Below the pieces are notes generated by a model. The model had not been told where the DNA came from. It saw only the letters and a list, made by a program, of their open reading frames with translations, and searched no databases. A stretch of DNA of 64,000 nucleotides from Oceanospirillum linum (GTDB lineage: Bacteria > Pseudomonadota > Gammaproteobacteria > Pseudomonadales > Halomonadaceae), in contig NZ_FXTS01000005.1 of NCBI RefSeq assembly GCF_900182785.1, positions 1 through 64,000 of the forward strand, read 5' to 3'. A program made the translations under genes and the position numbers. Below are positions 24,856 to 33,609 of the stretch, one piece after another (position 1 is the first letter of the stretch; each line of letters begins with the position of its first letter).

Positions 24856-25601
24856 TGGGTCGCTTTGCAAAAAACATTGTCGAGTTTGATAATGTCAGCT
24901 TTCGCTACCAGACCTCTCCTGTTCTGAAGGAGATCACATTTGCCATGCGCGAAGGTGAGTTTTTGGGGCTTGTCGGCCCTAATGGTGGCGGTAAAAGTAC
25001 CTTGCTAAAGCTTATTATGGGCCTGATAAAACCGGATCAAGGCGACGTACGTATTTTCGGCTCCCACCCGCAAAAAGTTTGCCGTAAACTCGGTTATGTT
25101 CCTCAATTTGCCAGATTTCCCAGTGACTTCCCGATTACCGTTGAAGAAACTGTTCTGATGGGCCGGATTCGACCCGGTAAGTTGTGGCTACGGTACAACA
25201 AAGAAGATAAGGCTGTCGCCCTTAGGGTTATGCAGGAAACGGGGGTAGCGGAGTTTGCTCAGCGAACTCTGGACCAGCTCTCCGGGGGACAACTGCAGCG
25301 CGTTCTTATCGCCCGGGCCTTAGCAACAGAGCCTGAACTACTTCTTCTGGACGAGCCTACAGCCAGTGTTGACTCTCACCAGGAAAAAGGCGTTTTCGAG
25401 CTTTTCAAAGAGCTTAACAAGCGCATGTCAATCATTGTAATTTCCCATGATATCGGCTTTATCACAAATTACGTTGACCGAGTTGCCTGCCTCAATAAAG
25501 AGCTGCTATGTCACGAAACCCATGCCATTACTCCAGATGTGATTGAGCAGATGTATGGCGATCATATCCATATGATTCATCATCATACCCACTCTATCTG
25601 A
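24855..25601 (+). CDS. znuC: zinc ABC transporter ATP-binding protein
   Basis: A 248-residue cytosolic ATPase that drives zinc import. It has Walker A GPNGGGKST, the signature LSGGQLQRV, Walker B LLLLDEPT and the switch His in VISHD. The start ATG overlaps the znuA stop (TAATG), so the two are coupled. The C-terminus is His-rich (HIHMIHHHTHS), a common metal-sensing tail in ZnuC. Intact. Confidence 0.95.
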   Translation: MGRFAKNIVEFDNVSFRYQTSPVLKEITFAMREGEFLGLVGPNGGGKSTLLKLIMGLIKPDQGDVRIFGSHPQKVCRKLGYVPQFARFPSDFPITVEETVLMGRIRPGKLWLRYNKEDKAVALRVMQETGVAEFAQRTLDQLSGGQLQRVLIARALATEPELLLLDEPTASVDSHQEKGVFELFKELNKRMSIIVISHDIGFITNYVDRVACLNKELLCHETHAITPDVIEQMYGDHIHMIHHHTHSI

Positions 25602-25638
25602 ACGATAGCCCTCTGTTGATCATTCACGGTATACACAT

Positions 25639-26475
25639 ATGGAATTTTTCTCCGCAGTAACTGAACAAACCTTTCTGCAGAATGCGCTGCTAGCGGGTGT
25701 TCTGACCAGTATTGCCTGTGGGCTAATCGGCAGCTATGTCGTGGTCATGCGGATCAGTTATCTGGCCGGAGGCATTGCACACTCAGTTATGGGCGGTATG
25801 GGCGTCGCCTACTATCTTGGTGGCTCGCCTTTTATTGGCGCTCTGATTGCGGCAGTTATTTCCGCGCTGATCATCGGCATGGTCAAACTATACTGGCAAG
25901 AGCGCGAAGACACCCTGATAGGTGCTTTGTGGGCTGCCGGCATGGCGATTGGCATTATTTTTATCAGTCAAACCCCAGGGTATCAGGTTGACCTGATGAG
26001 CTATCTTTTTGGCAATATCCTCCTGGTTGCCCAGAATGACCTCTGGTTAATGGCAGGCATGGACGCCGTAATTATAGCCGCCATTACCCTGCTCTACCGC
26101 CCTTTTCAGGCTGTCGCTTTTGACCCTCAGTTTGCAAAATTACGCGGGCTCCCTGTCAACGTGCTTTATTTATTACTTTTATGCATTGTGGCGTTAACCG
26201 TCGTGTTAATGATTCAGGTCGTGGGCCTGATTCTTGTGATTGCCCTGCTTACGCTTCCGGCAGCTATTGCAGGACACTACACCAGAACACTCGCCAGTAT
26301 GATGGGGCTGGCATCACTGCTTGGCTTGCTGTTTACCTCAGGAGGCTTGGCTATATCCTACCAGCCTGACCTGCCCGCGGGTGCTTGTATCATTTTGCTG
26401 GCTGCTGCAACTTTTACTGTTTCTGCTATAGTGGCTGCCCGAAAAAAACCTTTAGACAGTAAAACTCAGGCCTGA
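25639..26475 (+). CDS. znuB: zinc ABC transporter permease
   Basis: A 278-residue inner-membrane protein of the ABC-3 family with about eight hydrophobic helices. Typical stretches are GVLTSIACGLIGSYVVVMRI, GGIAHSVMGGMGVAYYLG, and LRGLPVNVLYLLLL with the coupling helix near it. It forms the zinc channel with ZnuA and ZnuC. It begins 37 bases after znuC and closes the znu group. Confidence 0.94.
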   Translation: MEFFSAVTEQTFLQNALLAGVLTSIACGLIGSYVVVMRISYLAGGIAHSVMGGMGVAYYLGGSPFIGALIAAVISALIIGMVKLYWQEREDTLIGALWAAGMAIGIIFISQTPGYQVDLMSYLFGNILLVAQNDLWLMAGMDAVIIAAITLLYRPFQAVAFDPQFAKLRGLPVNVLYLLLLCIVALTVVLMIQVVGLILVIALLTLPAAIAGHYTRTLASMMGLASLLGLLFTSGGLAISYQPDLPAGACIILLAAATFTVSAIVAARKKPLDSKTQA

Positions 26476-26558
26476 AGCAGAATACTGGATAAATCCAAAT
26501 CCGAGCTTACCAGTCTGAGATTAAAACCATCACGATCAACCAGAACTAAGGCTTTATT

Positions 26559-27005
26559 ATGACAAGCGTCCCATTCAACTGGAAACTGCTCGAAAAGGCG
26601 GAGCTCAATCAAAGTTTTGATCTGGAGACTGCACTGAACCACCTGAAATTTAACGATGATGGTTTGATCCCCGCTATTGCTCAACAGCACGATACCCATG
26701 AAGTCGTGATGATGGCATGGATGAATCTTGACTCTATTAAAGAAACACTGAAAACGCAGCGTGTTTGCTACTGGTCGCGCTCTCGCCAGGCTTATTGGCG
26801 GAAAGGTGAGTCATCCGGTCAAATTCAGCATCTTAAGGAACTTCGTATCGACTGCGATGGTGATACCCTGCTCCTACTGGTTGATCAGATTGGCCCTGCC
26901 TGCCACACCGGGCGTCGCAGCTGCTTTTATGCTGTTGCCGATCAAAATGAATTACGGGTTAATTCGGAACCACTGATCAATCCAGAAGAGCTTTATGGCA
27001 AGTAG
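26559..27005 (+). CDS. hisI: phosphoribosyl-AMP cyclohydrolase
   Basis: A 148-residue enzyme of step three of histidine synthesis, opening the adenine ring of phosphoribosyl-AMP. It has MMAWMNLDSI, VCYWSRSRQAYWRKGE, the acidic metal site DCDGDTLLLL, and the zinc Cys pair in GPACHTGRRSCFY. It is a stand-alone HisI (no HisE fusion) and is not in a his operon here. AAGG precedes the ATG. An extra N-terminal segment of about 30 residues is longer than minimal HisI. Confidence 0.94.
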   Translation: MTSVPFNWKLLEKAELNQSFDLETALNHLKFNDDGLIPAIAQQHDTHEVVMMAWMNLDSIKETLKTQRVCYWSRSRQAYWRKGESSGQIQHLKELRIDCDGDTLLLLVDQIGPACHTGRRSCFYAVADQNELRVNSEPLINPEELYGK

Positions 27006-27038
27006 CAATAAAGCGGAGCTAATTCATCGGAAGGGTTT

Positions 27039-27458
27039 ATGAAATATCTACTGAAACTCTTAGTGCATATCTATCGCTATATGATCAGTCCGTTATTACC
27101 TAACCGCTGCATCTATTATCCAACCTGTTCCAGCTATGCACTGGAGGCATTGGAAACTCATGGTGCGATTAAGGGAACGATTCTGGCTGTTAAACGTATT
27201 GTGAGCTGCAACCCTCTGGCCAAAGGAGGTTACGATCCGGTGCCTGAAAAAGGCTGTTGGCATAATGGCACCCATTCTTGCAGTAGCTGCTCTGATGACA
27301 GCCCAGAATCAAATAACCCGGAAGAGCGTCATGCAGAACCCTGCAGCATAAAGACCATCAAACCAAGCGCCGATCAGCTATGTACATGCATAGCTGACAT
27401 CAGCTGTACGCCTGACCCAGAAAACACGGATACATCTAAGCCCCATGGCACGAATTGA
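27039..27458 (+). CDS. yidD: membrane protein insertion efficiency factor YidD, Cys-rich tail
   Basis: A 139-residue protein whose first 75 residues are a standard YidD: IYRYMISPLLPNRCIYYPTC, SSYALEALETHGA, NPLAKGGYDPVP. YidD sits at the membrane and helps YidC insert proteins. Usual length is 70-90 residues. Here a tail of about 65 residues follows, with at least six Cys, His and acidic residues, which I do not recognise. The gene is not in the usual rpmH-rnpA-yidD-yidC cluster. GGAAGGG precedes the ATG. Its end overlaps the DUF1289 gene by 14 bases. Confidence 0.9.
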   Translation: MKYLLKLLVHIYRYMISPLLPNRCIYYPTCSSYALEALETHGAIKGTILAVKRIVSCNPLAKGGYDPVPEKGCWHNGTHSCSSCSDDSPESNNPEERHAEPCSIKTIKPSADQLCTCIADISCTPDPENTDTSKPHGTN

Positions 27459-27912
27459 ATCCCCCTGCATCGGTATCTGTAGCACAACATTAGGTGATCA
27501 GATTTGCCGAGGCTGTAAACGCCATTCAGATGAGATTCTGAACTGGGGGCGATCGGAAGCCCAGGCACGCGAATCGGTTATGCAGCGTATAGAGCAACTT
27601 ACGATCAACGCGGTATCTGTATATTTTCAGTTACTTGATAAAGATCAGCTGCATCTACAACTTGAATTGCACAGGATTCGCTATACTAAGCGCTTTGCCC
27701 CCCAATGTTGGGTTGTTGATCTCCTGAGAGTGGGTGCCAGCAGAATTCAGGATATTGAAGCCTACGGCCTTACTTTGACCGACCACGCCAGAGGTCTATC
27801 ACCTGACACAGGGCGGCATAACACTTCATCACGCCTTCTGGAGATCATCTACCAGAAGATAAACCGAACCATCTTAGAAGAAACAGACAGGCTGATTTGT
27901 GAAAAATCCTGA
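27445..27912 (+). CDS. DUF1289 domain protein
   Basis: A 155-residue protein. The N-terminal 50 residues are DUF1289: SPCIGICSTTLGDQICRGCK with Cys spaced C-x3-C...C-x2-C and a following W. This suggests a small metal or Fe-S binding unit. The C-terminal 100 residues are helical with no family that I recognise. It overlaps yidD at its start and miaE at its end (14 bases), so it belongs to a yidD-DUF1289-miaE unit. Function unknown. Confidence 0.85.
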   Translation: MARIESPCIGICSTTLGDQICRGCKRHSDEILNWGRSEAQARESVMQRIEQLTINAVSVYFQLLDKDQLHLQLELHRIRYTKRFAPQCWVVDLLRVGASRIQDIEAYGLTLTDHARGLSPDTGRHNTSSRLLEIIYQKINRTILEETDRLICEKS

Positions 27913-28528
27913 TTTGCTCGAAGAGATCTATCAATTCCTGCCCTGCCCGACACCTGACTTATGGGTAGAGCAAGCACTGGAAAACCTTGATATTCTGCTT
28001 ATCGACCACGCTCAGTGTGAGAAAAAAGCAGCGTCAAATGCGATGAACCTGATGTATCGCTATGTAGACCGGCCTGACCTTCTGAAAAAAATGTCACAAT
28101 TGGCCCGGGAAGAACTACTCCACTTTGAGCAGGTTGTTGGCATTCTGGAGGAGCGTGGCATCAAATATGAACATATCAGTGCTGCCCGCTATGCATCAGG
28201 CTTACGCCAGCATATGCGTAAAGGCGTCTATGAGCTTATTGATGTGCTGATTATTGGTGCATTTATCGAAGCCAGATCCTGCGAACGTTTTATGGCGCTA
28301 ATCCCTCATTTGGATGCACCGCTGGCAAAGTACTATCGCTCCTTAGTTCGATCAGAAGGACGCCACTACCGTGATTATCTTGAATTAGCCCAGCAATATG
28401 CAACAGACTCTATTGATGAACGCATCGCTTTCTTTGCTCAGATTGAAAGAGAGTTAATTGAAGCGGATGATGATACATTTCGTTTTCATAGCGGGCCGGT
28501 AGTACCCCAGACAGCGCCTCTGCAGTGA
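27899..28528 (+). CDS. miaE: tRNA-(ms2io6A) hydroxylase
   Basis: A 209-residue di-iron monooxygenase that hydroxylates the isopentenyl group of ms2i6A37 in tRNA. Carboxylate and His iron ligands fit EKKAASNAMNLM, REELLHFEQV, FIEARSCERF and RSEGRHYRDYL, the ferritin-like pattern of MiaE. The start is GTG, overlapping the DUF1289 gene. A strong terminator follows at 28546. Confidence 0.94.
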   Translation: MKNPDLLEEIYQFLPCPTPDLWVEQALENLDILLIDHAQCEKKAASNAMNLMYRYVDRPDLLKKMSQLAREELLHFEQVVGILEERGIKYEHISAARYASGLRQHMRKGVYELIDVLIIGAFIEARSCERFMALIPHLDAPLAKYYRSLVRSEGRHYRDYLELAQQYATDSIDERIAFFAQIERELIEADDDTFRFHSGPVVPQTAPLQ

Positions 28529-28545
28529 ATGCAATACCACTAACA

Positions 28546-28574
28546 AAGGCTGACGGGAATCCGGCAGCCTTTTT
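28546..28574 (+). terminator. terminator after miaE
   Basis: AAGGCTG and CAGCCTT pair, with an inner CGG/CCG, followed by four more T. It ends rightward transcription from miaE, 18 bases past its stop, facing the sufE gene. Confidence 0.82.
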
Positions 28575-28590
28575 GCCAGGTCGGTCTGAA

Positions 28591-29004
28591 TCAGGCGTAA
28601 CGAGTCGCCAGCTCACCGATTCTCTGCAGCATGGCATGCAAGCCATTGCTACGGGTTGGGCTCAGGTGTTTATCCAGACCCAGCTTCGCTAAAAATTCAG
28701 GGGTGGTCGCCAAAATATCTGCAGGTGTGCGATTATCATAGATGCGTAACAACATCGCTATCAGGCCTGAAACAATCGCAGCATCACTAATCGCATGTAA
28801 TTTAATTTTACCATCGGCAAACTCATGGTGGATCCAGACCTGAGACTGGCAGCCGTCAATTTTATTGAGATCCGTTTTCCATTCACTGGGAAATTCAGGC
28901 AATTTCTTTCCCATATCGATGATGTACTGATACTTGTCCATCCAATCGTCAAAAAACTCAAACTCATCAACAAGATCTAACTGCGCCTGATTGATTTCGG
29001 ACAT
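28591..29004 (-). CDS. sufE: SufE family sulfur acceptor
   Basis: A 137-residue Fe-S assembly protein that takes persulfide sulfur from a cysteine desulfurase. The active Cys is in KIDGCQSQVWIH, and GLIAMLLRIYDNRTPADIL is the family core. The start is the ATG before SEINQ. A TTG six codons upstream is less likely because the GGAAGG box lies between them. No suf operon is adjacent. Could equally be named CsdE. Confidence 0.92.
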   Translation of the reverse strand: MSEINQAQLDLVDEFEFFDDWMDKYQYIIDMGKKLPEFPSEWKTDLNKIDGCQSQVWIHHEFADGKIKLHAISDAAIVSGLIAMLLRIYDNRTPADILATTPEFLAKLGLDKHLSPTRSNGLHAMLQRIGELATRYA

Positions 29005-29167
29005 AATAACGCTGCCTTCCAATATTTATATTTAGGTAAAAAGCGATGAAGGATAGCCTCTGCAAGAAGGCCAGCCAGCCAAACAGATCGCTGCCTAACG
29101 AAAGAGGCGAGTATAACAGCCGCTATAAGTTTCGTCAGTCCCGGGGCAGGCAGAGCCCTGCAATACG

Positions 29168-30403
29168 TTATTCAACCCTATCTGCAGGATTAATGGCATC
29201 ATGCCAGGCTTCATCTTCAGTATGAAAGTAGATTGCAGTGGTTTCCAACTGACTGTGCCTGGCTGTTTTACTGACCAGGCGTAAATCAATACCTCTATCT
29301 GCCAGATGAGTAATTGCCGTATGCCGGAACCAGTGCGTCGAAGCCATGCGCATCCGGGCGGCAGATTCAGGGAAATGCTCCTCGATACTCTCCGCGGTAT
29401 CCCTAAGAATTTTTTTGCTCAACCGGTAAATCATATTCGCACTCATTGCATTTGTTCCGCGAATGGAGCGAATGAAAGCACCCTCCTCGCCAACCTCAGG
29501 CTCAAGCGACAAACCAAGGAATGTTCGATACCGACGAACCTGAGCCATCAACGGCTCCGGTACGGGAATTTCAGCATATTTTTTCCCTTTGCCCAAAACC
29601 CGCCACCACCAGCGCCCCCGCCGCAGAAAAAAGTCTCCCATCCTGCAGCTGGCAACCTCACTTACCCTGGGTGCGAGATAGTAAAGAAAATAAAGCAGTG
29701 TCTTTTCCCGCATAAACTCACGTTCAGACTTACCTGACGATGCTTCAATCTCAGCTCCAGGGGCCTCATAACGCTTAAACATAAGTTGAATATCGACCTG
29801 CTCAAGGTAGCGCTCAACCTTTTTCGATTGCTGAAGGGCCAGGCTCTGCCCTCCTTTTTGTCGAATCAGTGCAAAAGGGTTTCCTCTGAGGTAATCGGCA
29901 TCACGCAGATAGCTAAAAAGACCTTTTAAAATAGTGATGGCCTGCTTCTGACTATTAGCACTCAACCCTCCCTTAAAGGGTTTCCAGTCAGGGGACGTTC
30001 TGGCACAAGGCTCTCCACACCACTGATCTTCAGGCTCAGGCTTTTTAATAAAAGCCTGATAGTCCGCAATATCCTGCCGATTGAGATCAGACAGGGCTTT
30101 CCCCTGCTGATACCAGCACCAGAGAATGAGACGCTCTGCTTCACGACGATAGCTACGAAAGGTCTCCGGAGAGTCCTGGTATTCAAGAAGCCAGCTCTGA
30201 ACAGCTTCAAGGTCGGTGTTCGCAGCAATCTGAGGTGCCACCTCATTTCTGTTGCCGCCAAATCGTCCACTTAAAGACTCAGGTATCCGTACCTGATCAA
30301 CCAGCAGTCTTTCTAAAGGCATAAGCCGGCCAGCCTGAACCGGTTTACCTCGGGTCATGCCCGAACGCTCATCGGATGAATCTTTCGTTATTAAGTCAGT
30401 CAT
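29168..30403 (-). CDS. tyrosine recombinase/integrase
   Basis: A 411-residue site-specific recombinase. The N-terminal SAM-like core-binding domain is at about residues 70-190 (AVQSWLLEYQDSPETFRSYR). The catalytic domain has R246 in APRVSEVAS, the box HWFRH with H357 and R360, TARHSQ, and nucleophile Y392 in TAIYFHTEDE. All RHRHY-type residues are present, so it should be active. It does not adjoin a tRNA gene or phage genes. It is divergent from a KfrA-like gene, and the gap holds a core-site-like inverted repeat. Probably a chromosomal stand-alone recombinase of an uncharacterised type. Confidence 0.9.
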   Translation of the reverse strand: MTDLITKDSSDERSGMTRGKPVQAGRLMPLERLLVDQVRIPESLSGRFGGNRNEVAPQIAANTDLEAVQSWLLEYQDSPETFRSYRREAERLILWCWYQQGKALSDLNRQDIADYQAFIKKPEPEDQWCGEPCARTSPDWKPFKGGLSANSQKQAITILKGLFSYLRDADYLRGNPFALIRQKGGQSLALQQSKKVERYLEQVDIQLMFKRYEAPGAEIEASSGKSEREFMREKTLLYFLYYLAPRVSEVASCRMGDFFLRRGRWWWRVLGKGKKYAEIPVPEPLMAQVRRYRTFLGLSLEPEVGEEGAFIRSIRGTNAMSANMIYRLSKKILRDTAESIEEHFPESAARMRMASTHWFRHTAITHLADRGIDLRLVSKTARHSQLETTAIYFHTEDEAWHDAINPADRVE

Positions 30404-30503
30404 TTTTCGTCAGTTACCTGTATTTCACCCTTTTGCTTGCTCTATGAACCCAGGCGAGCGCCATGACCTCGTTGCTGGCTTATCTTAGCAGTGTAATTAT
30501 AAA

Positions 30504-30533
30504 AATTCACGGTTATTAGAGTTACCGTGAATT
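30504..30533. other. 30-bp inverted repeat resembling a recombinase core site
   Basis: AATTCACGGT and ACCGTGAATT are perfect 10-base arms. Extended to 12 bases (AATTCACGGTTA and TTACCGTGAATT) they carry one mismatch and leave a six-base centre, TTAGAG. This is the 11-6-11 geometry of Xer/dif-type core sites. It is 100 bases from the recombinase start. It could equally be an operator for the KfrA-like protein. Confidence 0.5.
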
Positions 30534-30554
30534 AAAGACCTATTTGATTATATT

Positions 30555-30580
30555 TAATACGTAATACATAATACGTAATA
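30555..30580. promoter_or_regulatory. direct repeats of TAATACGTAATA before the KfrA-like gene
   Basis: TAATACGTAATA occurs twice, 14 bases apart (30555-30566 and 30569-30580), each centred on the palindrome TACGTA. KfrA proteins are known to repress their own promoters through repeated sites, so this is a likely autoregulatory array. It lies about 50 bases before the start codon. Confidence 0.5.
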
Positions 30581-30631
30581 ATGTTCATTAATCATCAATG
30601 TGTGTGTTACCAGATCAGGAATCAGCGAAAA

Positions 30632-31687
30632 ATGGCAAGAAATGGCATTAGCTATAACGATGTAAAACAAGCCATCGATGAGATGCAGTCAGAGGGGCTG
30701 AACCCCACCATTGCAGGCTTACGGGAACGACTCGGGACCGGTAGCTTCACCACCATATCGGAGCACCTGAAGCACTGGAGAGCTGAAAGACAGCAAAAAC
30801 CCATGATTGCCGGTGGAGTCCCTGCCCCAGACAATCTGAACAGCATGGTCCAGGCGGTATGGCAACAAGCCAGAGAAGATGCCACTAAAGAACTCGAAAG
30901 CTACAAACAGGAGATCCAGAGAACACTGGATAAAGCCGAAGCCGAAAAGCAGAACGCTATAGAGCAAAGCCTCGCTACAGAGAAACGCAACAAGTGGCTG
31001 GAGGATAAGAATGAAGCTCTTCTCAGAGAAACCCGCTTACTGGAGAAGCAAGCCGGAATAACTGAAACAAAACTGGAAAAGTCTCTGGATGAGAAAGAGA
31101 AACTAAGTCAGATACTTGAGCACACACAGAAAGAACTCAACACGCAAAAAGAGAAGCTTCAAACCCTAAGTGAGCGTTATGACGAAAAAGTAAGCCACCT
31201 CACAGAAACACTTACAAGTAAGAATGAGCAATTGCACTCCGATCTCTGCGACGCTCTTTCACAGTTTGAGTTACAACTTAATGAAGAACGAAAACGCAGC
31301 ACCGATTCAGAGCAATATTGGATCAGGCAAATCGATGATCTGAGACAGCAGCTCAAAGAGCGTGACCAGCGTTTAGAGCTACAGGAAAAGAAACAGCAGG
31401 AACTCAGCGAATCAAGCCTAGCAAGCAGCAAAACAATCATGCTGACTTTAAAGCAGGTGCAACAGTATATTTCAGAGCAAGTTAGCGAGGCATCAGCCGG
31501 TAGAAAAGCAATACAAAAGCTGAGCACCGAGCTCACCCATATCAGAACAACAAACACCGCCCACATAGATAACACAGATAAAAAGCTTGAAAGGCTAGAG
31601 GCGGCATTTGACAACAGCATGAGTAAACTGCACCAGCAGCTCAAAGCAGCACAGACCATACACGTTAAAGAGAAGCAGAACCGTTAA
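30632..31687 (+). CDS. KfrA-like DNA-binding coiled-coil protein
   Basis: A 351-residue protein. Residues 1-55 are a clear KfrA_N domain: ISYNDVKQAIDEMQSEGLNP, IAGLRERLGTGSFTTI, SEHLKHWR. Residues about 90-340 are a long charged coiled coil. Plasmid KfrA homologues bind DNA and assist segregation and nucleoid association. The ATG before ARNGIS is chosen, with AGGA 11 bases upstream; an earlier ATG adds 17 residues with no homology. It is divergent from the recombinase, with symmetric and repeated sites between. Chromosomal function unknown. Confidence 0.85.
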   Translation: MARNGISYNDVKQAIDEMQSEGLNPTIAGLRERLGTGSFTTISEHLKHWRAERQQKPMIAGGVPAPDNLNSMVQAVWQQAREDATKELESYKQEIQRTLDKAEAEKQNAIEQSLATEKRNKWLEDKNEALLRETRLLEKQAGITETKLEKSLDEKEKLSQILEHTQKELNTQKEKLQTLSERYDEKVSHLTETLTSKNEQLHSDLCDALSQFELQLNEERKRSTDSEQYWIRQIDDLRQQLKERDQRLELQEKKQQELSESSLASSKTIMLTLKQVQQYISEQVSEASAGRKAIQKLSTELTHIRTTNTAHIDNTDKKLERLEAAFDNSMSKLHQQLKAAQTIHVKEKQNR

Positions 31688-31696
31688 ATTCAGGCA

Positions 31697-31725
31697 AAAA
31701 AAAGAGCCGGAAACCGGCTCTTTTT
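31697..31725. terminator. bidirectional terminator between the KfrA-like gene and fadL
   Basis: GAGCCGG and CCGGCTC pair around AAA, with a run of A before and T after. It serves both converging genes. Confidence 0.93.
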
Positions 31726-31744
31726 AGCATCGGAACAAACTAAA

Positions 31745-33091
31745 TCAGAAGGACATATTGTAAGCTATAGAGATCACATCAGCACTGGTCTCGTAGTCAG
31801 CATCCAGCTCGCCCCTTGCTCCATCTTCCGTTGAGCCATTTGGAAACGAACCATCCCGGACAACACTCACGTCATCAATAGCAACATGAGTGTAAGCTGC
31901 CGTGATTTCTCCGGCACTACCTAAGCGATAGCTTGCACCCACTGAGAACCATTTACGATCACCATCAGGTGTTCTTGGTGAGCGGTACTCATCTTTGGCC
32001 GGTGAGTTATCAACTGCCAAGCCTGAACGCAAGGTCAGCGCCTCTGACATCTGGTAAGTCAGACCTGCCGAATAGAACCATTGATCTTCAAAGTCAAAGG
32101 TCAACACAGTGTCATTCTGAGCCTTACCGTCTGCACCTTCTTCATATTTGATCCGCATCTCATCCAGCGAACCCCAGCCTGTCCGCATCGCGGTAACACC
32201 CAGCATAAGCTTATCATTCAGTTCATGCTCAGCACTCAACGTCAGCACGGAAGGGAAAGACAAACTGTCTGAGATTGCAGCATCATCAATACCCAGGTTA
32301 GCCCCCAGAGAACCAAGCGCCGGACTTACATCTGTAAACTTAGCATCCCCTTCAAAGTCGAAGTCCACTTCACTTCGGTAACCTAAACCTAAACGCGTGC
32401 CTTTAACCGGCTCAAACATTGCACCCAGTGCAAAACCGTAAGTCACATCATCGGCATCCAGATCACCATAGCCTTCTTTGTCTGTTGGCATAAGCGGAGA
32501 ATCAGGAATAACCGAGTCCAGCTGAACCTCACCACTGTGAACCTGAACACTGGCACCTATCGCCCACTTTTGATTCAACTGATGGGCCAGGGTTGCCGAG
32601 AGCGAAAGGTCTTTCACCCCTGTTTTTGCGGAATGAAAACGCCCGGGCCAATCCGTACCATACTTACCGGATAAACCAAAAGGCACATTAAGCGATGTAC
32701 CCAAAACTGTCTTCTCACTCAAAGGGTACGCAAAATAGATAGATGGAACCAAGGAATCATCAACCACACCTGACGGATTTGCACCAGAAACGGGCAAACC
32801 ACCAAATGAAGCTGGTGCCGATGCTGAATTCACCGTCACATCCATTTCAGGCATAACCCACGCCCCGGAGCCATATAGCTCAATACCTTTGGCATTAGTA
32901 AAAAGGGCTGGGTTCCAGAAACTGAATGAGATATCAGAACGACTGGCTGCGGCGCCGGCTAACGCATTACCGGATGCGGTTGCACTGTGATCATTCAGCG
33001 CAAAACCCGCAGACATCGCCTGTCCGCTGAAGAGCGCTGCTGCCACAGCAATTGATAATTTAGTTGGGAGTATTGCTTTTAACTTCATCAT
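31745..33091 (-). CDS. fadL: FadL-type outer-membrane long-chain fatty acid / hydrophobic compound transporter
   Basis: A 448-residue beta-barrel. The signal peptide ends GQAMSAGFAL. The plug motif WNPALF carries the NPA signature of FadL. Alternating beta strands run to the terminal aromatic residue (SIAYNMSF). It moves long-chain fatty acids or other hydrophobic molecules across the outer membrane. Two adjacent ATGs start it after AAGG; longer upstream frames lack homology. Two AAAC-N2to4-GTTT motifs in front resemble PsrA fatty-acid-regulator boxes. Confidence 0.93.
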   Translation of the reverse strand: MMKLKAILPTKLSIAVAAALFSGQAMSAGFALNDHSATASGNALAGAAASRSDISFSFWNPALFTNAKGIELYGSGAWVMPEMDVTVNSASAPASFGGLPVSGANPSGVVDDSLVPSIYFAYPLSEKTVLGTSLNVPFGLSGKYGTDWPGRFHSAKTGVKDLSLSATLAHQLNQKWAIGASVQVHSGEVQLDSVIPDSPLMPTDKEGYGDLDADDVTYGFALGAMFEPVKGTRLGLGYRSEVDFDFEGDAKFTDVSPALGSLGANLGIDDAAISDSLSFPSVLTLSAEHELNDKLMLGVTAMRTGWGSLDEMRIKYEEGADGKAQNDTVLTFDFEDQWFYSAGLTYQMSEALTLRSGLAVDNSPAKDEYRSPRTPDGDRKWFSVGASYRLGSAGEITAAYTHVAIDDVSVVRDGSFPNGSTEDGARGELDADYETSADVISIAYNMSF

Positions 33092-33137
33092 AATATGCCT
33101 TCCAAACGATGTTGTTTTTATTGTTACGCGGTGCTTT

Positions 33138-33209
33138 AAAACATACGTTTGACTAGATTCACATTCAAAGACGCCTTTGTCAAACCTCCAGAACAAGAAA
33201 AACCTGTTT
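33138..33209. promoter_or_regulatory. two PsrA-like boxes upstream of fadL
   Basis: AAAC-ATAC-GTTT (33139-33150) and AAAC-CT-GTTT (33200-33209) fit the (G/C)AAAC-N2to4-GTTT(G/C) pattern reported for PsrA, a fatty-acid-responsive regulator. Both lie within 120 bases of the fadL start. The outer bases deviate, so support is moderate. The rest of 33210-33563 shows no gene. Confidence 0.35.
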
Positions 33210-33563
33210 AAAACCAAACCCTTGTCTGGAAAATTCTTTTCAAACACCCTGCTCTGAAAAAAGGCTTAATAAACATCAGGATAGCATTTTTTTGAAACGC
33301 AGCATTATGACCATTTAGTCACATGAGTGGAAATTAAAATAAACATCTGTAAGCAACAACATCCGTTAATTGCATGATCACGGGGTTGATGACAGAGGAG
33401 GTTTATAACAACGTAGGATAGGGAGGGAAATACAATAAGATCACAAAGGAAGAACTGGGTCACCGCGGCAGGACTCAGCCAAAAGTTGGTAAGGAAAGGA
33501 AACAACTCTTGGAGTGCGATTGAGTAGAGAAGGAAAGCCTATACCCTGCCTGCGGTGTCGAAG

Positions 33564-33585
33564 AGCACAGCCCGAAGGCTGTGCT
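33564..33585 (-). terminator. stem-loop after the porin gene
   Basis: On the minus strand AGCACAGCC and GGCTGTGCT pair across a TTCG loop, giving the extra-stable C(UUCG)G tetraloop. There is no T run, so it may be a 3' stabilising hairpin as well as a terminator. It is 24 bases past the porin stop. Confidence 0.6.
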
Positions 33586-33609
33586 TATATAGCTTAGGAG
33601 AAGGCTTGC

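Noticed and set aside
29168..31687. Prophage or integron
   Set aside because: There is an integrase but no phage structural genes, no attC-like repeats and no tRNA gene at either side. It reads as a stand-alone recombinase pair.
33305..33505. 66-residue frame in the gap upstream of fadL
   Set aside because: No ribosome site and no family match. A hydrophobic run is likely chance.
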